Source: Candidatus Aciduliprofundum sp.
Lineage (GTDB): Archaea > Thermoplasmatota > Thermoplasmata > Thermoplasmatales > Aciduliprofundaceae
Length of the DNA: 23,137 bases
Assembly: GCA_015523135.1 (NCBI GenBank)
Contig: WAKY01000002.1
Location: 1 to 23,137 of the forward strand
Reading direction: 5' to 3'
This document shows, in pieces, positions 1 to 7,889 of this stretch. A program made the translations under genes and the position numbers. Under the pieces are notes generated by a model that did not search any database, was not told where the DNA came from, and saw nothing but the letters and a program-made list of their open reading frames with translations. The stretch's first letter is position 1, and each line of letters starts with the position of its first letter.

Positions 1-1095
1 GGTTGTGTAATCGATTATCCCACCGGCTGCATCAGTAGGACCATCAAATCCATCTGTACCCAGGCATATAAAGCCCATACGCTTCTTCATTTCTTTTGCA
101 AGGTATAATGCAAGCTCTTGATTTCTTCCTCCAATGCCATCTCCTTTAACTTTCACGCTTGTTTCGCCTCCCCATATCACAATTCCCTTCTCCATCTTCT
201 TTAAAATTTTTCCTGCGGCATATTTTGGTTCTCCCTCTAGAATCTCTTCTGATATTCTTGCCTTTATTCCCATTTCTTCTGCTATACTTTTTGCAATTCT
301 CAAAGCGTAGGCATTATCGGCTAGAAGTATATTCTTGCATTTATATTTTGTATAGTTCTCCTGAGAATTATCAATCTTTTTTACATTAATCTCATACTTT
401 TTTAAAATCTTTTTAATATCATATTTTTGAGGGTAAGTGGGGCCTGAGCCAACAAATTTTGGCGGGCCAATTACATCAGATATTATTAGTGATAGGCATT
501 TTGCTGGTGCGATGTAATTTAGCAATTTTCCACCCTTCACTTTAGATAATGCAATTCGAAGTTTGTTTAGTTCAATTATATTTGCTCCAGACAGCATAAC
601 CTTCTTTACTATCTTTCCTTCCTCATCAATGTCTATACAGCATGGAATTTCAAATAAAGAGGAGGCTCCTCCAGAGATTAGCACTATGACCAATGTATTC
701 TCATCTGCTTCTTCAAGCAACTTTATTATTTTTTGGGATGCCTCCAAAGTTTTTGAATCTGGATATGGATGGGAAGCTAGATTAACCACAAATTTATTCA
801 ATTTTGCATTGTAGGGACTGTTTATCATTCCCTTTGTGAGTTTTTTGCCTAATATATTTTCCATCTCTTTTGCCATGGGCACAGCCGCCTTTCCAAATCC
901 GATGACAATTATCTTTTCAAAATTTAAGGGAATGGAATGATTTTTAATGATTAAATCATCGCCTTTAATTCTAACATTTTCCCTAATTATCCTATCTGCC
1001 CTTATTCTTTCTAAAGTTCTATCTGCAATTTCAAGAAGCACTTTTCTTATCTCTATATCTCCGTTAGAGAGTAAAGCGTCTTTGTTATTTATCAT
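1..1095 (-). CDS. Glycerate 2-kinase, MOFRL family (3' end cut off by window edge)
   Basis: The family phosphorylates D-glycerate with ATP to 2-phosphoglycerate, feeding the lower glycolytic pathway; it is the usual glycerate kinase of archaea, including those with non-phosphorylative sugar breakdown. Reading right to left from ATG 1095-1093, the frame stays open for 365 codons to the window edge. Visible landmarks are IGFGKAA with a conserved Lys at residue 69, LISGGASS around 139-146, a GDGIGGRNQE block at 318-327, and GTDGFDGPTDAAGG at 346-359, which is the signature of the C-terminal MOFRL domain. Relatives are roughly 400-450 residues, so perhaps 40-80 residues lie outside the window. 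The gene is divergent from tfb, sharing a 102-base spacer. No clear Shine-Dalgarno precedes the start. The family call is firm; the choice of 2-phosphorylation rests on family knowledge. Confidence 0.93.
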   Translation of the reverse strand, partial: MINNKDALLSNGDIEIRKVLLEIADRTLERIRADRIIRENVRIKGDDLIIKNHSIPLNFEKIIVIGFGKAAVPMAKEMENILGKKLTKGMINSPYNAKLNKFVVNLASHPYPDSKTLEASQKIIKLLEEADENTLVIVLISGGASSLFEIPCCIDIDEEGKIVKKVMLSGANIIELNKLRIALSKVKGGKLLNYIAPAKCLSLIISDVIGPPKFVGSGPTYPQKYDIKKILKKYEINVKKIDNSQENYTKYKCKNILLADNAYALRIAKSIAEEMGIKARISEEILEGEPKYAAGKILKKMEKGIVIWGGETSVKVKGDGIGGRNQELALYLAKEMKKRMGFICLGTDGFDGPTDAAGGIIDYTT

Positions 1096-1110
1096 ATTTA
1101 AAGCATGACG

Positions 1111-1165
1111 GGAAAGTTTAAAAATATGTGCAAAGGAATAAATGCATTTTTCGAAAGTTTTAAAT
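1111..1165 (+). promoter_or_regulatory. Two tandem BRE/TATA-like elements upstream of tfb
   Basis: Two near-copies of the same A-rich BRE plus TATA pattern lie on the plus strand: GGAAAGTTTAAAAATAT at 1111-1127 and CGAAAGTTTTAAATA at 1152-1166. The downstream copy would start transcription near 1185-1190, right at the ribosome binding site (GGAG at 1186-1189) of tfb; the upstream copy would give a leader of about 50 bases. The spacing between copies is about 41 bases. Assignment rests on pattern only. Confidence 0.5.
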
Positions 1166-1197
1166 ACCATGCCCGCTAGGGTTAAGGAGCAGTTATA

Positions 1198-2139
1198 ATG
1201 GGTGATATGATGGCAAAGAGACCTAAAGAAGAATTTATAAAAAGATGTCCAGAGTGTGGCTCCACCCATCTCATATGGGATTATGAGCGTGGCGAACTAG
1301 TATGTGGAGATTGTGGAGCTGTAATTGAAGATTCATTTATTGATCAAGGTCCAGAATGGCGTGCTTTTGATGCTGAGCAGGATGAAAAGAGAGCTAGGAC
1401 AGGAGCGCCTTTAACTTTCTTATCCCATGATAAGGGTCTTGCAACTGAAATTTCTTGGAGTAATAAAGACTCCTACGGGAAGAGAATTCCACACAAGAAT
1501 CGTGCGCAGATTTATCGTGTGCGCAAATGGCATCAGAGAATTCGTGTTAGCAATGCAGCTGAGAGAAATTTATCCGTTGCTTTGCAAGAGTTGAATAATG
1601 TTTCAAGTAAGATGGGCTTACCAAAGGATGTTCGCGAGACAGCCGCTATAATCTATCGCAAGGCTGTAGAAAAGAATTTAATAAGAGGAAGAAGTATTGA
1701 GAGCATAGTGGCTGCTAGTATTTATGCAGCCTGCCGTAAGGTTGGAATGCCGCGCACACTGGATGAAGTGGCTAAGGCGAGTGAGTTGAATAAGAAGAAA
1801 ATTGGCCGTGCATATAGGCATCTAACCAAGGAATTGAATTTAAATTTAAAGCCTACTACCGCTACATCTTACATAACTCAATTCTGCAGCAAATTGCATT
1901 TAGATAAGAATGTGGTAAATAAAGCTGAGGAAATTGTACAAGAGGCTACAGAGAGAGGCATAACCTCTGGTAAGGGCCCCACAGGTGTTGCTGCTGCCGC
2001 TATATACATCGCTGCTAATATGATGAACGAGCCAAGAACTCAGAAAGAAATAGCTGAAGTTGCAGGAGTAACGGAAGTTACTATAAGAAATCGCTATAAG
2101 GAGATTTCATCGGCACTTAATGTTGAGATTCCCAAGTGA
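1198..2139 (+). CDS. tfb: Transcription initiation factor B (TFB / TFIIB homologue)
   Basis: TFB binds the TBP-TATA complex through the BRE and recruits archaeal RNA polymerase. The 313-residue protein has the full architecture: an N-terminal zinc ribbon with CPEC at 17-20 and CGDC at 36-39, the B-reader/linker region with EWRAF (53-57) and RTGAP (67-71), then two cyclin folds at about 118-212 and 213-308. The second repeat ends in a helix-turn-helix-like stretch (EIAEVAGVTEVTIRNRYKE, 284-302) that contacts the BRE. ATG 1198 is chosen because GGAG at 1186-1189 is well spaced; ATGs at 1207 and 1210 are possible alternatives. The stop codon overlaps the next gene's start by one base (TGATG), so the GMP synthase subunit is probably co-translated. 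Nothing essential appears missing. Many archaea carry several TFBs; whether this is the general one cannot be told from here. Confidence 0.97.
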   Translation: MGDMMAKRPKEEFIKRCPECGSTHLIWDYERGELVCGDCGAVIEDSFIDQGPEWRAFDAEQDEKRARTGAPLTFLSHDKGLATEISWSNKDSYGKRIPHKNRAQIYRVRKWHQRIRVSNAAERNLSVALQELNNVSSKMGLPKDVRETAAIIYRKAVEKNLIRGRSIESIVAASIYAACRKVGMPRTLDEVAKASELNKKKIGRAYRHLTKELNLNLKPTTATSYITQFCSKLHLDKNVVNKAEEIVQEATERGITSGKGPTGVAAAAIYIAANMMNEPRTQKEIAEVAGVTEVTIRNRYKEISSALNVEIPK

Positions 2140-2711
2140 TGTATATGCGCGTGTATGTGATAGATAACGGAGGCCAGTGGACACATAGAGAGTGGAGAGT
2201 TCTAAAATACTTGGATGTGGATGCAGAGATCGTGCCCAACACAACTCCTGTGGAGAAGCTTAAGGATGCTGATGGTTTGGTACTTTCAGGGGGAGCTCCT
2301 AGTATAGCATATGAGAAGCACAAGCTTGGAAATCAGGAGTTGTACCTCAAAGAGTTGAATGTTCCCATTTTGGGCATATGTGTAGGTGCGCAGTTCATAG
2401 CAGAGTACTTCGGAGGTAAGAGTTCTACAGCCAAATATCCTGAATATGGTAAGACAGAGATCTTCGTGGATGAGCATAATGATTTATTTGATGGTTTGCC
2501 AGAGAAATTCATAGCATGGGAGAGCCATAACGATGAAATAAAGGAAATAAGCGCTGAATTAATTGGATTGGCCCATTCTCGTAATTGTAAGTACCAGGCT
2601 ATAAAGCACAAGAGCAAGCCAATTTATGGTGTGCAATTTCATCCAGAGGTTCAGCATACACAGTATGGAGAGAAAATTTTCAAGAATTTTCTCAATCTTG
2701 CTAGGAAATAA
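2139..2711 (+). CDS. guaA: GMP synthase, glutaminase subunit (archaeal split GMP synthetase subunit A)
   Basis: Class I glutamine amidotransferase that hydrolyses glutamine and passes ammonia to the separate ATP-pyrophosphatase subunit, which converts XMP to GMP. The 190-residue length equals the glutaminase domain alone, the normal arrangement in archaea; bacterial GuaA fuses the two. The triad is visible: Cys81 in GICVGAQ, and His168 and Glu170 in GVQFHPEV. The N-terminal VIDNGGQW and NTTPVE blocks are typical of the archaeal subunit. The usual GICLGHQ has Ala in place of the second His-like position (GICVGAQ), a mild variation next to the nucleophile. ATG 2139 overlaps the tfb stop codon; ATG 2145 is an equally plausible start, since relatives begin close to it. 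The partner subunit is not in this window. Confidence 0.95.
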   Translation: MYMRVYVIDNGGQWTHREWRVLKYLDVDAEIVPNTTPVEKLKDADGLVLSGGAPSIAYEKHKLGNQELYLKELNVPILGICVGAQFIAEYFGGKSSTAKYPEYGKTEIFVDEHNDLFDGLPEKFIAWESHNDEIKEISAELIGLAHSRNCKYQAIKHKSKPIYGVQFHPEVQHTQYGEKIFKNFLNLARK

Positions 2712-2719
2712 TTTAAATA
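2711..2719 (+). promoter_or_regulatory. TATA-like element for corA (leaderless start)
   Basis: ATTTAAATA lies just after the guaA stop codon and is centred about 27 bases before ATG 2742. That is the distance expected if the transcript begins at the start codon itself. There is no Shine-Dalgarno sequence before this start. Confidence 0.5.
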
Positions 2720-2741
2720 CTCTAGATCCCTTTATTTTTTA

Positions 2742-3479
2742 ATGCTCAAAATAAATCTAGTTGAGGAGGATGTAAGGGATCAGCCTAAATATAGAGTGGA
2801 TAATGGAAAGCACACTGCCGTTTTGAGATTGCACCATTTTGAAAAGGAGTATGTGCCATATCTTGTTAAGGTTATATGGGAAGATGGGAAGGAGGTTACA
2901 ATTACTGCTTCTCAAGAGGTTCTTAAACATATTAAGGGACTTCTAGTAAAAAGAGAAGCACCGATGGATATAATATGGTGTCTACTTCAATATGAGTATA
3001 AGACCCTTGATAAACTTGAGAATAGGGTGGAAAAATTGCAGAATGCTTCTCTCCACGAGTATTCTAGAAAAATTCTAACAGATGTGCTCAAGATTAAAAA
3101 GACCTTGTTTGTGATACACAGGGATTACATAAGAATGAGAAATACATTGGAATGGCTATCTCAAGAGGAGGATGTACGCCCATTACTTAGGGATATAAAT
3201 GAACTGATTTATGCTATTGAATACCTCATAGATGGAACCACCGTGGCCATTCAGCTTATGCAGAATACACTTTCGGTTAAGATGAATGAAGTTATTAAAA
3301 TTTTAACAATAATAGCTACAATAATGATGCCTTTAACTCTAATCACAGGCATATATGGAATGAATTTTGTTAATATGCCCGAGATAAAATGGCAGTACGG
3401 CTATTATTATTCCCTTGTACTTATGCTTGTAGTTGCTCTATTTATGCTCTACTACTTCAAAAGAAAAAAGCTACTTTGA
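2742..3479 (+). CDS. corA: CorA family divalent cation (Mg2+/Co2+) transporter, short form
   Basis: CorA proteins form pentameric channels that import Mg2+ (some act on Co2+, Ni2+ or Zn2+). The 245-residue protein ends with two membrane segments (about 187-206 and 220-238) separated by the YGMNF signature, GMN at 206-208, and a basic tail (KRKK). The region before TM1 is largely charged helix, with a long stretch from about 85 to 185 corresponding to the stalk helices. Typical CorA is about 310-320 residues, so the N-terminal cytoplasmic domain is reduced by around 70 residues. Acidic residues after GMN, common in Mg2+-selective CorA, appear as MPEIKW. It follows guaA by 30 bases with its own TATA-like element, and its last 9 bases overlap the 3' end of pgk on the other strand. 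The substrate cannot be fixed from sequence. Confidence 0.9.
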   Translation: MLKINLVEEDVRDQPKYRVDNGKHTAVLRLHHFEKEYVPYLVKVIWEDGKEVTITASQEVLKHIKGLLVKREAPMDIIWCLLQYEYKTLDKLENRVEKLQNASLHEYSRKILTDVLKIKKTLFVIHRDYIRMRNTLEWLSQEEDVRPLLRDINELIYAIEYLIDGTTVAIQLMQNTLSVKMNEVIKILTIIATIMMPLTLITGIYGMNFVNMPEIKWQYGYYYSLVLMLVVALFMLYYFKRKKLL

Positions 3480-4700
3480 GCTGAATAGTTGGTATGATTT
3501 TTCCAAAGCATCTATTACGGGCATCTCACCTCCAGATAGGAATGTTATTAGTGAGCCTCCTCCTGTGCTTATATGATCAAAATAATTTTTCAATCCGTAT
3601 TTCTCCAAGGCGGCTATTGTATGCCCTCCACCAGCTACTTTGAATCCAGGACTCTCGGCTGCGCCACGCAAAACCATTACTGTTCCAACGAAGAAATCGT
3701 TTAATTCAAATACTCCCATGGGCCCATTCACAATAACTCCCTTTGAGTGCCTTAACAAATTTTCGTACTCTGTGGCAGTATCAAGACCAATATCGTAAAT
3801 GGGGTACTCACTTGGTAGCATTCTTATTGGGATACCCTTCCTTCTACCATCTTTGTTTATTACAACGTCCACGGGAATTTTTATTCTATCATTGTACTTG
3901 TCTAGTAATTCTTTTGCTAAGGAAATTAAGGACTCATAATCATCGTATTCTCTCTTTATAAATTCCCAAGTACCCTCGCCAACATCCACCCCCTCAGCTA
4001 TGAGAAATATTGAGGATACAACGCCTCCCGTGAGAATGGCATCTACTATATCATTTTCAAGAAAATTCTTGGCTACAATTAATGAATCTTCAACCTTTGC
4101 ACCGCCGAGAATTGCATATTTAGGTCTCTCTTTTAATTCCATAAATTTTGTGAGCATATTTATTTCCTTTTCAATCAATCTTCCAGCTATCATTGGCATA
4201 TTTTCTGCAAATCCAACCAAGGTTGTTTGTGCCCTATGTGCAGCAGCAAATGCATCGTTAATGAAGTAATCTGCCACTTTTGATAATTCCCTTACAATAT
4301 GTGTATCTTTAAAATTATTCTTTTTTAGACAGTATTCCTCAGAGTAAAATCTTGTGTTTTGAAGCAAGAGGTAATCTCCACATTTCATGTTCTCAATCTC
4401 TTCAATAGCGTACTCGTTAAATAAATCTGGTACGAATCTTACCCTTTTGTGCAGGATTTTTGTAAATACATTTGCATGCGCCCTTAATGATGTAAAATCC
4501 ATCTTACCGGGCCTGCTTTGATGAGCCAAAATTACAACTTTTGAATCTTTCAATTCTGCCAATGTTTGACGGTGAGCTTCAAATCTTGAATAATCAAGTA
4601 TGGAGCCGCTTATAGGATCAATGGGAGAATTTACATCAACCCTTACAAGAACAACCTTGCCCCTGAAATTGAAGTCATCCATGGTGAAGTATTTCTTCAT
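3471..4700 (-). CDS. pgk: Phosphoglycerate kinase
   Basis: Transfers a phosphate between 1,3-bisphosphoglycerate and ADP in glycolysis/gluconeogenesis; cytosolic. The 409-residue length matches archaeal PGKs. Visible motifs are RVDVNSP (20-26), AHQSRPGK (59-66), QNTRFYSEE (114-122), NDAFAAAHRAQTT (148-160), GGAKVEDS (199-206, with the nucleotide-binding Lys), NGPMGVFE (325-332), GGGHTIAALEKYG (357-369) and the C-terminal STGGGSLITFLSG (378-390) phosphate-binding loop. ATG 4700 has no Shine-Dalgarno but has a TATA-like element about 25 bases upstream; Met7 is an alternative start. The gene is divergent from the UspA gene across 77 bases and ends inside the end of corA. Confidence 0.97.
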   Translation of the reverse strand: MKKYFTMDDFNFRGKVVLVRVDVNSPIDPISGSILDYSRFEAHRQTLAELKDSKVVILAHQSRPGKMDFTSLRAHANVFTKILHKRVRFVPDLFNEYAIEEIENMKCGDYLLLQNTRFYSEEYCLKKNNFKDTHIVRELSKVADYFINDAFAAAHRAQTTLVGFAENMPMIAGRLIEKEINMLTKFMELKERPKYAILGGAKVEDSLIVAKNFLENDIVDAILTGGVVSSIFLIAEGVDVGEGTWEFIKREYDDYESLISLAKELLDKYNDRIKIPVDVVINKDGRRKGIPIRMLPSEYPIYDIGLDTATEYENLLRHSKGVIVNGPMGVFELNDFFVGTVMVLRGAAESPGFKVAGGGHTIAALEKYGLKNYFDHISTGGGSLITFLSGGEMPVIDALEKSYQLFSSK

Positions 4701-4717
4701 AATGGGTAATTTCTCTG

Positions 4718-4754
4718 CTATTTATTATTTTTTCTCAAGATTAAAGATAAATAG
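4718..4754. promoter_or_regulatory. Back-to-back TATA-like elements between pgk and the UspA gene
   Basis: For pgk (minus), an AATAATAAATAG element read from about 4731 to 4718 is centred some 25 bases before ATG 4700. For the UspA gene (plus), TTAAAGATAAATAG at 4741-4754 is centred about 30 bases before ATG 4778. Both fit leaderless transcription, and neither gene has a recognisable Shine-Dalgarno. Confidence 0.42.
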
Positions 4755-4777
4755 AATGAAGCCATACTTCCTACCCA

Positions 4778-5608
4778 ATGATTAAAAAGATTCTCGTACC
4801 TACAGATGGCTATGGGCTGGAGGATCATGTTATAAAATATGTGGCTAGGGCTTTTCCCTTTGCAGATTTTCATTTGGTGAGTGTGATAAATACATATGAG
4901 AGAGGTGTGCAACTCACAGATATTCTTTATGAGGAGATGAGAGAGAGCGCAAAAAAAGCGGTAGAGGAGGGTAAGAAGCTCTTGGAGGAAGAAGGTATTC
5001 ATAATGTTAATTTTAAAATTCTTGAGGGATTGCCTTCTAAGGAGATAGTTAGATATGCAAGAGAGAATGATATAGATATAATTGCTATGGAAGTATATTC
5101 TAGAAAATCCACAGCATCTGCGCATAGATTGGGCTCTACTGTTGCCAATGTATTGAAGAGAAGCCAGATACCTGTGCTAACCTTAGCCGAAGAATGCAAT
5201 AAGACTGAGATACAAAAAGTTTTATTGCTCACAGACGGAACGATAAAAACTAAGAGGGCTGAAAATTATGCCATATTATTTGCCTCCTCTTTTGGTGCTA
5301 GTATGGAGATACTTTATATAAAGAGAAAAGAGGATAGAGAATCTTTAAAGAAATTGGACAATGTTGTATGGAAAGCATCTCACTGGAACATAGAAGTTAA
5401 GAGATCAGTTGAAAGAATAGAAGATAAAGATGCAGTATTGAAACATTTTAATAACAACGATATAGTTGTTATGGGTGTTGGAAAAAAATTGTTATTTTGG
5501 AGAAGGATAGGACATATGGCTAGATTTGCAGCCACGCACTCTCCCATACCAGTGATATTTGTAAACTCTCTCAAAAAGAGGTGGTTTCAACGGATGCAGC
5601 ACAAATAA
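4778..5608 (+). CDS. Tandem universal stress protein (two UspA domains)
   Basis: Soluble 276-residue protein made of two UspA folds. The first begins KKILVPTDG and runs to about residue 140, ending ...GSTVANVLKRSQIPVLTL; the second begins KVLLLTDG near 148 and ends ...HSPIPVIFV near 265. Usp domains bind ATP or other nucleotides and often modulate partner proteins, especially transporters. The nucleotide-loop region of domain 1 (RKSTASAHRLGSTV) resembles the ATP-binding GX2GX9G(S/T) pattern but is degenerate, and domain 2 (GVGKKLLFWRRIGHMARFA) keeps the G-X2-G-like opening only loosely, so ATP binding is uncertain. The 3' end overlaps the start of the ion transporter gene by 28 bases, which suggests co-translation and a regulatory link to the transporter. 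Confidence 0.88.
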   Translation: MIKKILVPTDGYGLEDHVIKYVARAFPFADFHLVSVINTYERGVQLTDILYEEMRESAKKAVEEGKKLLEEEGIHNVNFKILEGLPSKEIVRYARENDIDIIAMEVYSRKSTASAHRLGSTVANVLKRSQIPVLTLAEECNKTEIQKVLLLTDGTIKTKRAENYAILFASSFGASMEILYIKRKEDRESLKKLDNVVWKASHWNIEVKRSVERIEDKDAVLKHFNNNDIVVMGVGKKLLFWRRIGHMARFAATHSPIPVIFVNSLKKRWFQRMQHK

Positions 5609-6870
5609 TCACTCTTATAATTTTTATAATAAGTTATATAATGATTTTTAGCGGTAAAATTGATAGAACAACAGCCGCATTATTTGGCGTGTTTCTTATG
5701 CTAACGGCAGGATACGCCATGCATTTTATGAATTTTGAAGAAGCTCTAGATTATGTAGATTGGGAAGTTATTCTCCTATTATTCGGTATGATGACCTTTG
5801 TTGGTCAGCTTGCTCGCACAGGATTTTTCAAGTATCTTGGTATAAAGGCAATAAAATTGTCGAAGGGTAAGCCTTGGTTAATTTTTGTGTATTTGAGTTT
5901 GATAACAACATTCGTATCCATGCTTATAGATAATGTTACAACAATTTTGCTTATACTTCCTCTCACGATAGAAATTTCTGAGATGTTGGATATTAATCCT
6001 GTACCTATCATATTGGGTGAAGCTGTACTTTCAAATGTTGGCGGTGTGGCAACCATGATTGGAGATCCGCCAAATATACTCATAGCGTATGCATCCGGCT
6101 ATTCTTTTAACGATTTTATAATACATCTCTTCTTACCCATTCTTGTTATTTTGGGGGTTGGACTTGGAATCTCAAGAATTTTGTACAAAAATTGGGTTAA
6201 AACAAGAGTAAAAAATGTTGAAGAGTTGATGAAGCTAAATCCAGAAGATTACATAAAGAATAAGAGCATGATGCGCTATCTTCTCATAATCCTACTCGGT
6301 ATGGTATTTTTCTTTGGTATGCAAGATTATCTTCACATTTCACCAGCTTTCGTTGCTCTTGTTGGAGGTGCGCTCTCACTTCTTTTAACTATGGAGGATC
6401 CAAAGAAAGCATTTGAGGCTGTTGAATGGCCCACACTCATATTCTTCATAGGCCTATTCATTCTTGTGGGTGGACTTGATAAAACAGGATTGCTCAAGGA
6501 TTTGGCAGAAGGATTGTCATCCTTATCCTCAAATCCCATAGTTGCAGCAGCTATAATTCTATGGGTATCTGGTATAACATCATCCTTCGTGGATAACATA
6601 CCCATAACAGCAGCATTCATTCCAGTAGTGGGGGTTATGACGCAAACATACCATACCGGGCTTCTGTGGTGGGCCCTTGCTCTAGGAGTGGGACTTGGTG
6701 GGAATATAACGCCAATTGGCTCTTCTGCCGGTGTAGTTTCTCTATCCTTATCAAAGAGATACGGCTATACAATAAGAAATCACGACTGGTTCAGGTTTGG
6801 AGGGATAGTGGGTGTTATAACCCTTGTTGTTGGGACAGGATTTTTATTTATTCTCCAATATATGGGTTAA
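5581..6870 (+). CDS. Ion transporter of the ArsB/NhaD/P-protein (IT) superfamily
   Basis: Polytopic membrane protein of 429 residues with about 11-12 hydrophobic segments. The two halves show related hairpin signatures: SMLIDNVTT (113-121) with SNVGGVATMIGDPPN (151-165), and SSFVDNIPIT (334-343) with GLGGNITPIGSSAGV (371-385). This inverted-repeat layout, with IGDPPN and PIGSSA, is characteristic of the ArsB/NhaD/CitM/P-protein group, whose members move Na+, arsenite, citrate or other anions. The substrate cannot be decided here; NhaD-like Na+/H+ exchange or an anion role are both possible, and arsenite export is not favoured by context. The start is uncertain: GTG 5581 gives the 28-base overlap with the UspA gene; ATG 5641 would begin at the end of TM1. 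An AAAAGAGGTGG stretch surrounds the GTG. Probably co-translated with the UspA protein. Confidence 0.86.
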   Translation: MVSTDAAQIITLIIFIISYIMIFSGKIDRTTAALFGVFLMLTAGYAMHFMNFEEALDYVDWEVILLLFGMMTFVGQLARTGFFKYLGIKAIKLSKGKPWLIFVYLSLITTFVSMLIDNVTTILLILPLTIEISEMLDINPVPIILGEAVLSNVGGVATMIGDPPNILIAYASGYSFNDFIIHLFLPILVILGVGLGISRILYKNWVKTRVKNVEELMKLNPEDYIKNKSMMRYLLIILLGMVFFFGMQDYLHISPAFVALVGGALSLLLTMEDPKKAFEAVEWPTLIFFIGLFILVGGLDKTGLLKDLAEGLSSLSSNPIVAAAIILWVSGITSSFVDNIPITAAFIPVVGVMTQTYHTGLLWWALALGVGLGGNITPIGSSAGVVSLSLSKRYGYTIRNHDWFRFGGIVGVITLVVGTGFLFILQYMG

Positions 6871-6875
6871 AAGAG

Positions 6876-6890
6876 TAATTATTTTTTATT
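6876..6890 (+). promoter_or_regulatory. TATA-like / T-rich element between the transporter and amidohydrolase genes
   Basis: TAATTATTTTTTATT lies about 25 bases before GTG 6909 and has no Shine-Dalgarno downstream of it. It may be a TATA box for a leaderless amidohydrolase transcript, or the T-run may terminate the upstream operon, or both. Sequence alone does not separate these. Confidence 0.35.
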
Positions 6891-6908
6891 CTAATTCCAT
6901 TTAACTCT

Positions 6909-7889
6909 GTGAAAATTTATGGAAATGTACTTTGGAATGGCGAGTTTAGGAAAGGAACAATAGTAATAAAGGATGGCGTAATTGAAGATTTCAGGAGCGA
7001 TAGGAATTTTGATTTGCGAGGTACAGTTATACCAACATTCATAAATATGCATACCCACATAGGAGATTTCTGGGCTAAGGATGAGCCAAAAGGAGGAATA
7101 AAGGAAATAGTGGGACCAAGGGGATACAAATACAAAATTTTGAGAAATAAAAGGAAAGTGTATGGGGGAATGCGCAGAGCCATGCGCTATATGCAAAAGG
7201 AAGGAATATCTCATTTCGTAGATTTTAGAGAGGGAGACAAAGGGGGAGTGGAACTGCTTTTAGAAGCATTCAAGGGATTCAATATTAAGCCCATTATATT
7301 TGCAAGGGATGTTTATAGAGAAGCTGATGGCTTGGGGCTCAGCAGCATAAGCGATTATGATAGAGAATACATAATTTCAAAGGTTAAAGATGCAAAGAGG
7401 AATAAAAAATTTTTTGCAATACATGTCTCTGAGAGGATAAGGGAGGATATTGATTTTGTTATTTCCTTGCATCCTGATTTCATTGTTCATATGCTTGAAG
7501 CTACCGACGAGGATCTTGAAAAAGTTAGAAGTGTGAGAATACCGATTGTTCTAACTCCTCGCTCAAACTTGTTCTTTGGAAAAGTTCCCAATATTCCGAG
7601 ATTTTTAAATCATGGAATTTTGCTTGCATTGGGCACTGATAATGGAATGTTCTCCCTTCCCTCCATATTTCGTGAGATGGAAATTGCATACAAGCTTTCC
7701 AAGCTATATGGACATGTTAAGCCAGAGAATATTTTGAAAATGGCTACCATAAATCCTAGGAAAATATTGGGAATTGAAGATAATGATATAGGGAAGAAAG
7801 CTAGGTTGATAGTGTTTAAGAGATTAATGACTCCCTATGAAATTGTTAATAAATCATCTCTTTTGGATATTAAAAAGATAATACTCTAA
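6909..7889 (+). CDS. Amidohydrolase superfamily metal-dependent hydrolase (ATZ/TRZ-like)
   Basis: A 326-residue TIM-barrel hydrolase. An N-terminal beta-strand section (KIYGNVLWNGEF...VIKDGVIED) is followed by the metal ligands in order: HTH with His48 and His50, His172 in AIHVSE, His194 in VHMLEA and Asp244 in LGTDNGM. All expected ligands of a mononuclear amidohydrolase are therefore present. The pattern, and NPRKILGI near the C-terminus (residue 282 on), recalls the chlorohydrolase/adenosine-deaminase-like branch (ATZ/TRZ, SAH or MTA deaminases), but at 326 residues it is about 100 shorter than those. I cannot name the substrate. The start is GTG 6909; no upstream ATG exists in frame near the TATA-like element. 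The last 20 bases overlap the 3' end of the DP1 gene on the opposite strand. Confidence 0.85.
   Translation: MKIYGNVLWNGEFRKGTIVIKDGVIEDFRSDRNFDLRGTVIPTFINMHTHIGDFWAKDEPKGGIKEIVGPRGYKYKILRNKRKVYGGMRRAMRYMQKEGISHFVDFREGDKGGVELLLEAFKGFNIKPIIFARDVYREADGLGLSSISDYDREYIISKVKDAKRNKKFFAIHVSERIREDIDFVISLHPDFIVHMLEATDEDLEKVRSVRIPIVLTPRSNLFFGKVPNIPRFLNHGILLALGTDNGMFSLPSIFREMEIAYKLSKLYGHVKPENILKMATINPRKILGIEDNDIGKKARLIVFKRLMTPYEIVNKSSLLDIKKIIL

Noticed and set aside
159..814. Plus-strand frames opposite the glycerate kinase
   Set aside because: The minus strand reads a continuous MOFRL kinase here with all its signature motifs and no in-frame stop.
2136..2138. GTG at 2136 as the start of the GMP synthase subunit
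   Set aside because: It adds only one residue before ATG 2139, and family members begin at about the VYVIDNGGQW segment, so ATG 2139 or 2145 is more likely.
4718..5125. A 135-codon open frame on the minus strand within the UspA gene
   Set aside because: It lies opposite a clear two-domain UspA gene, is rich in Cys, His and Tyr in no family-like order, and has no promoter or ribosome binding site of its own.
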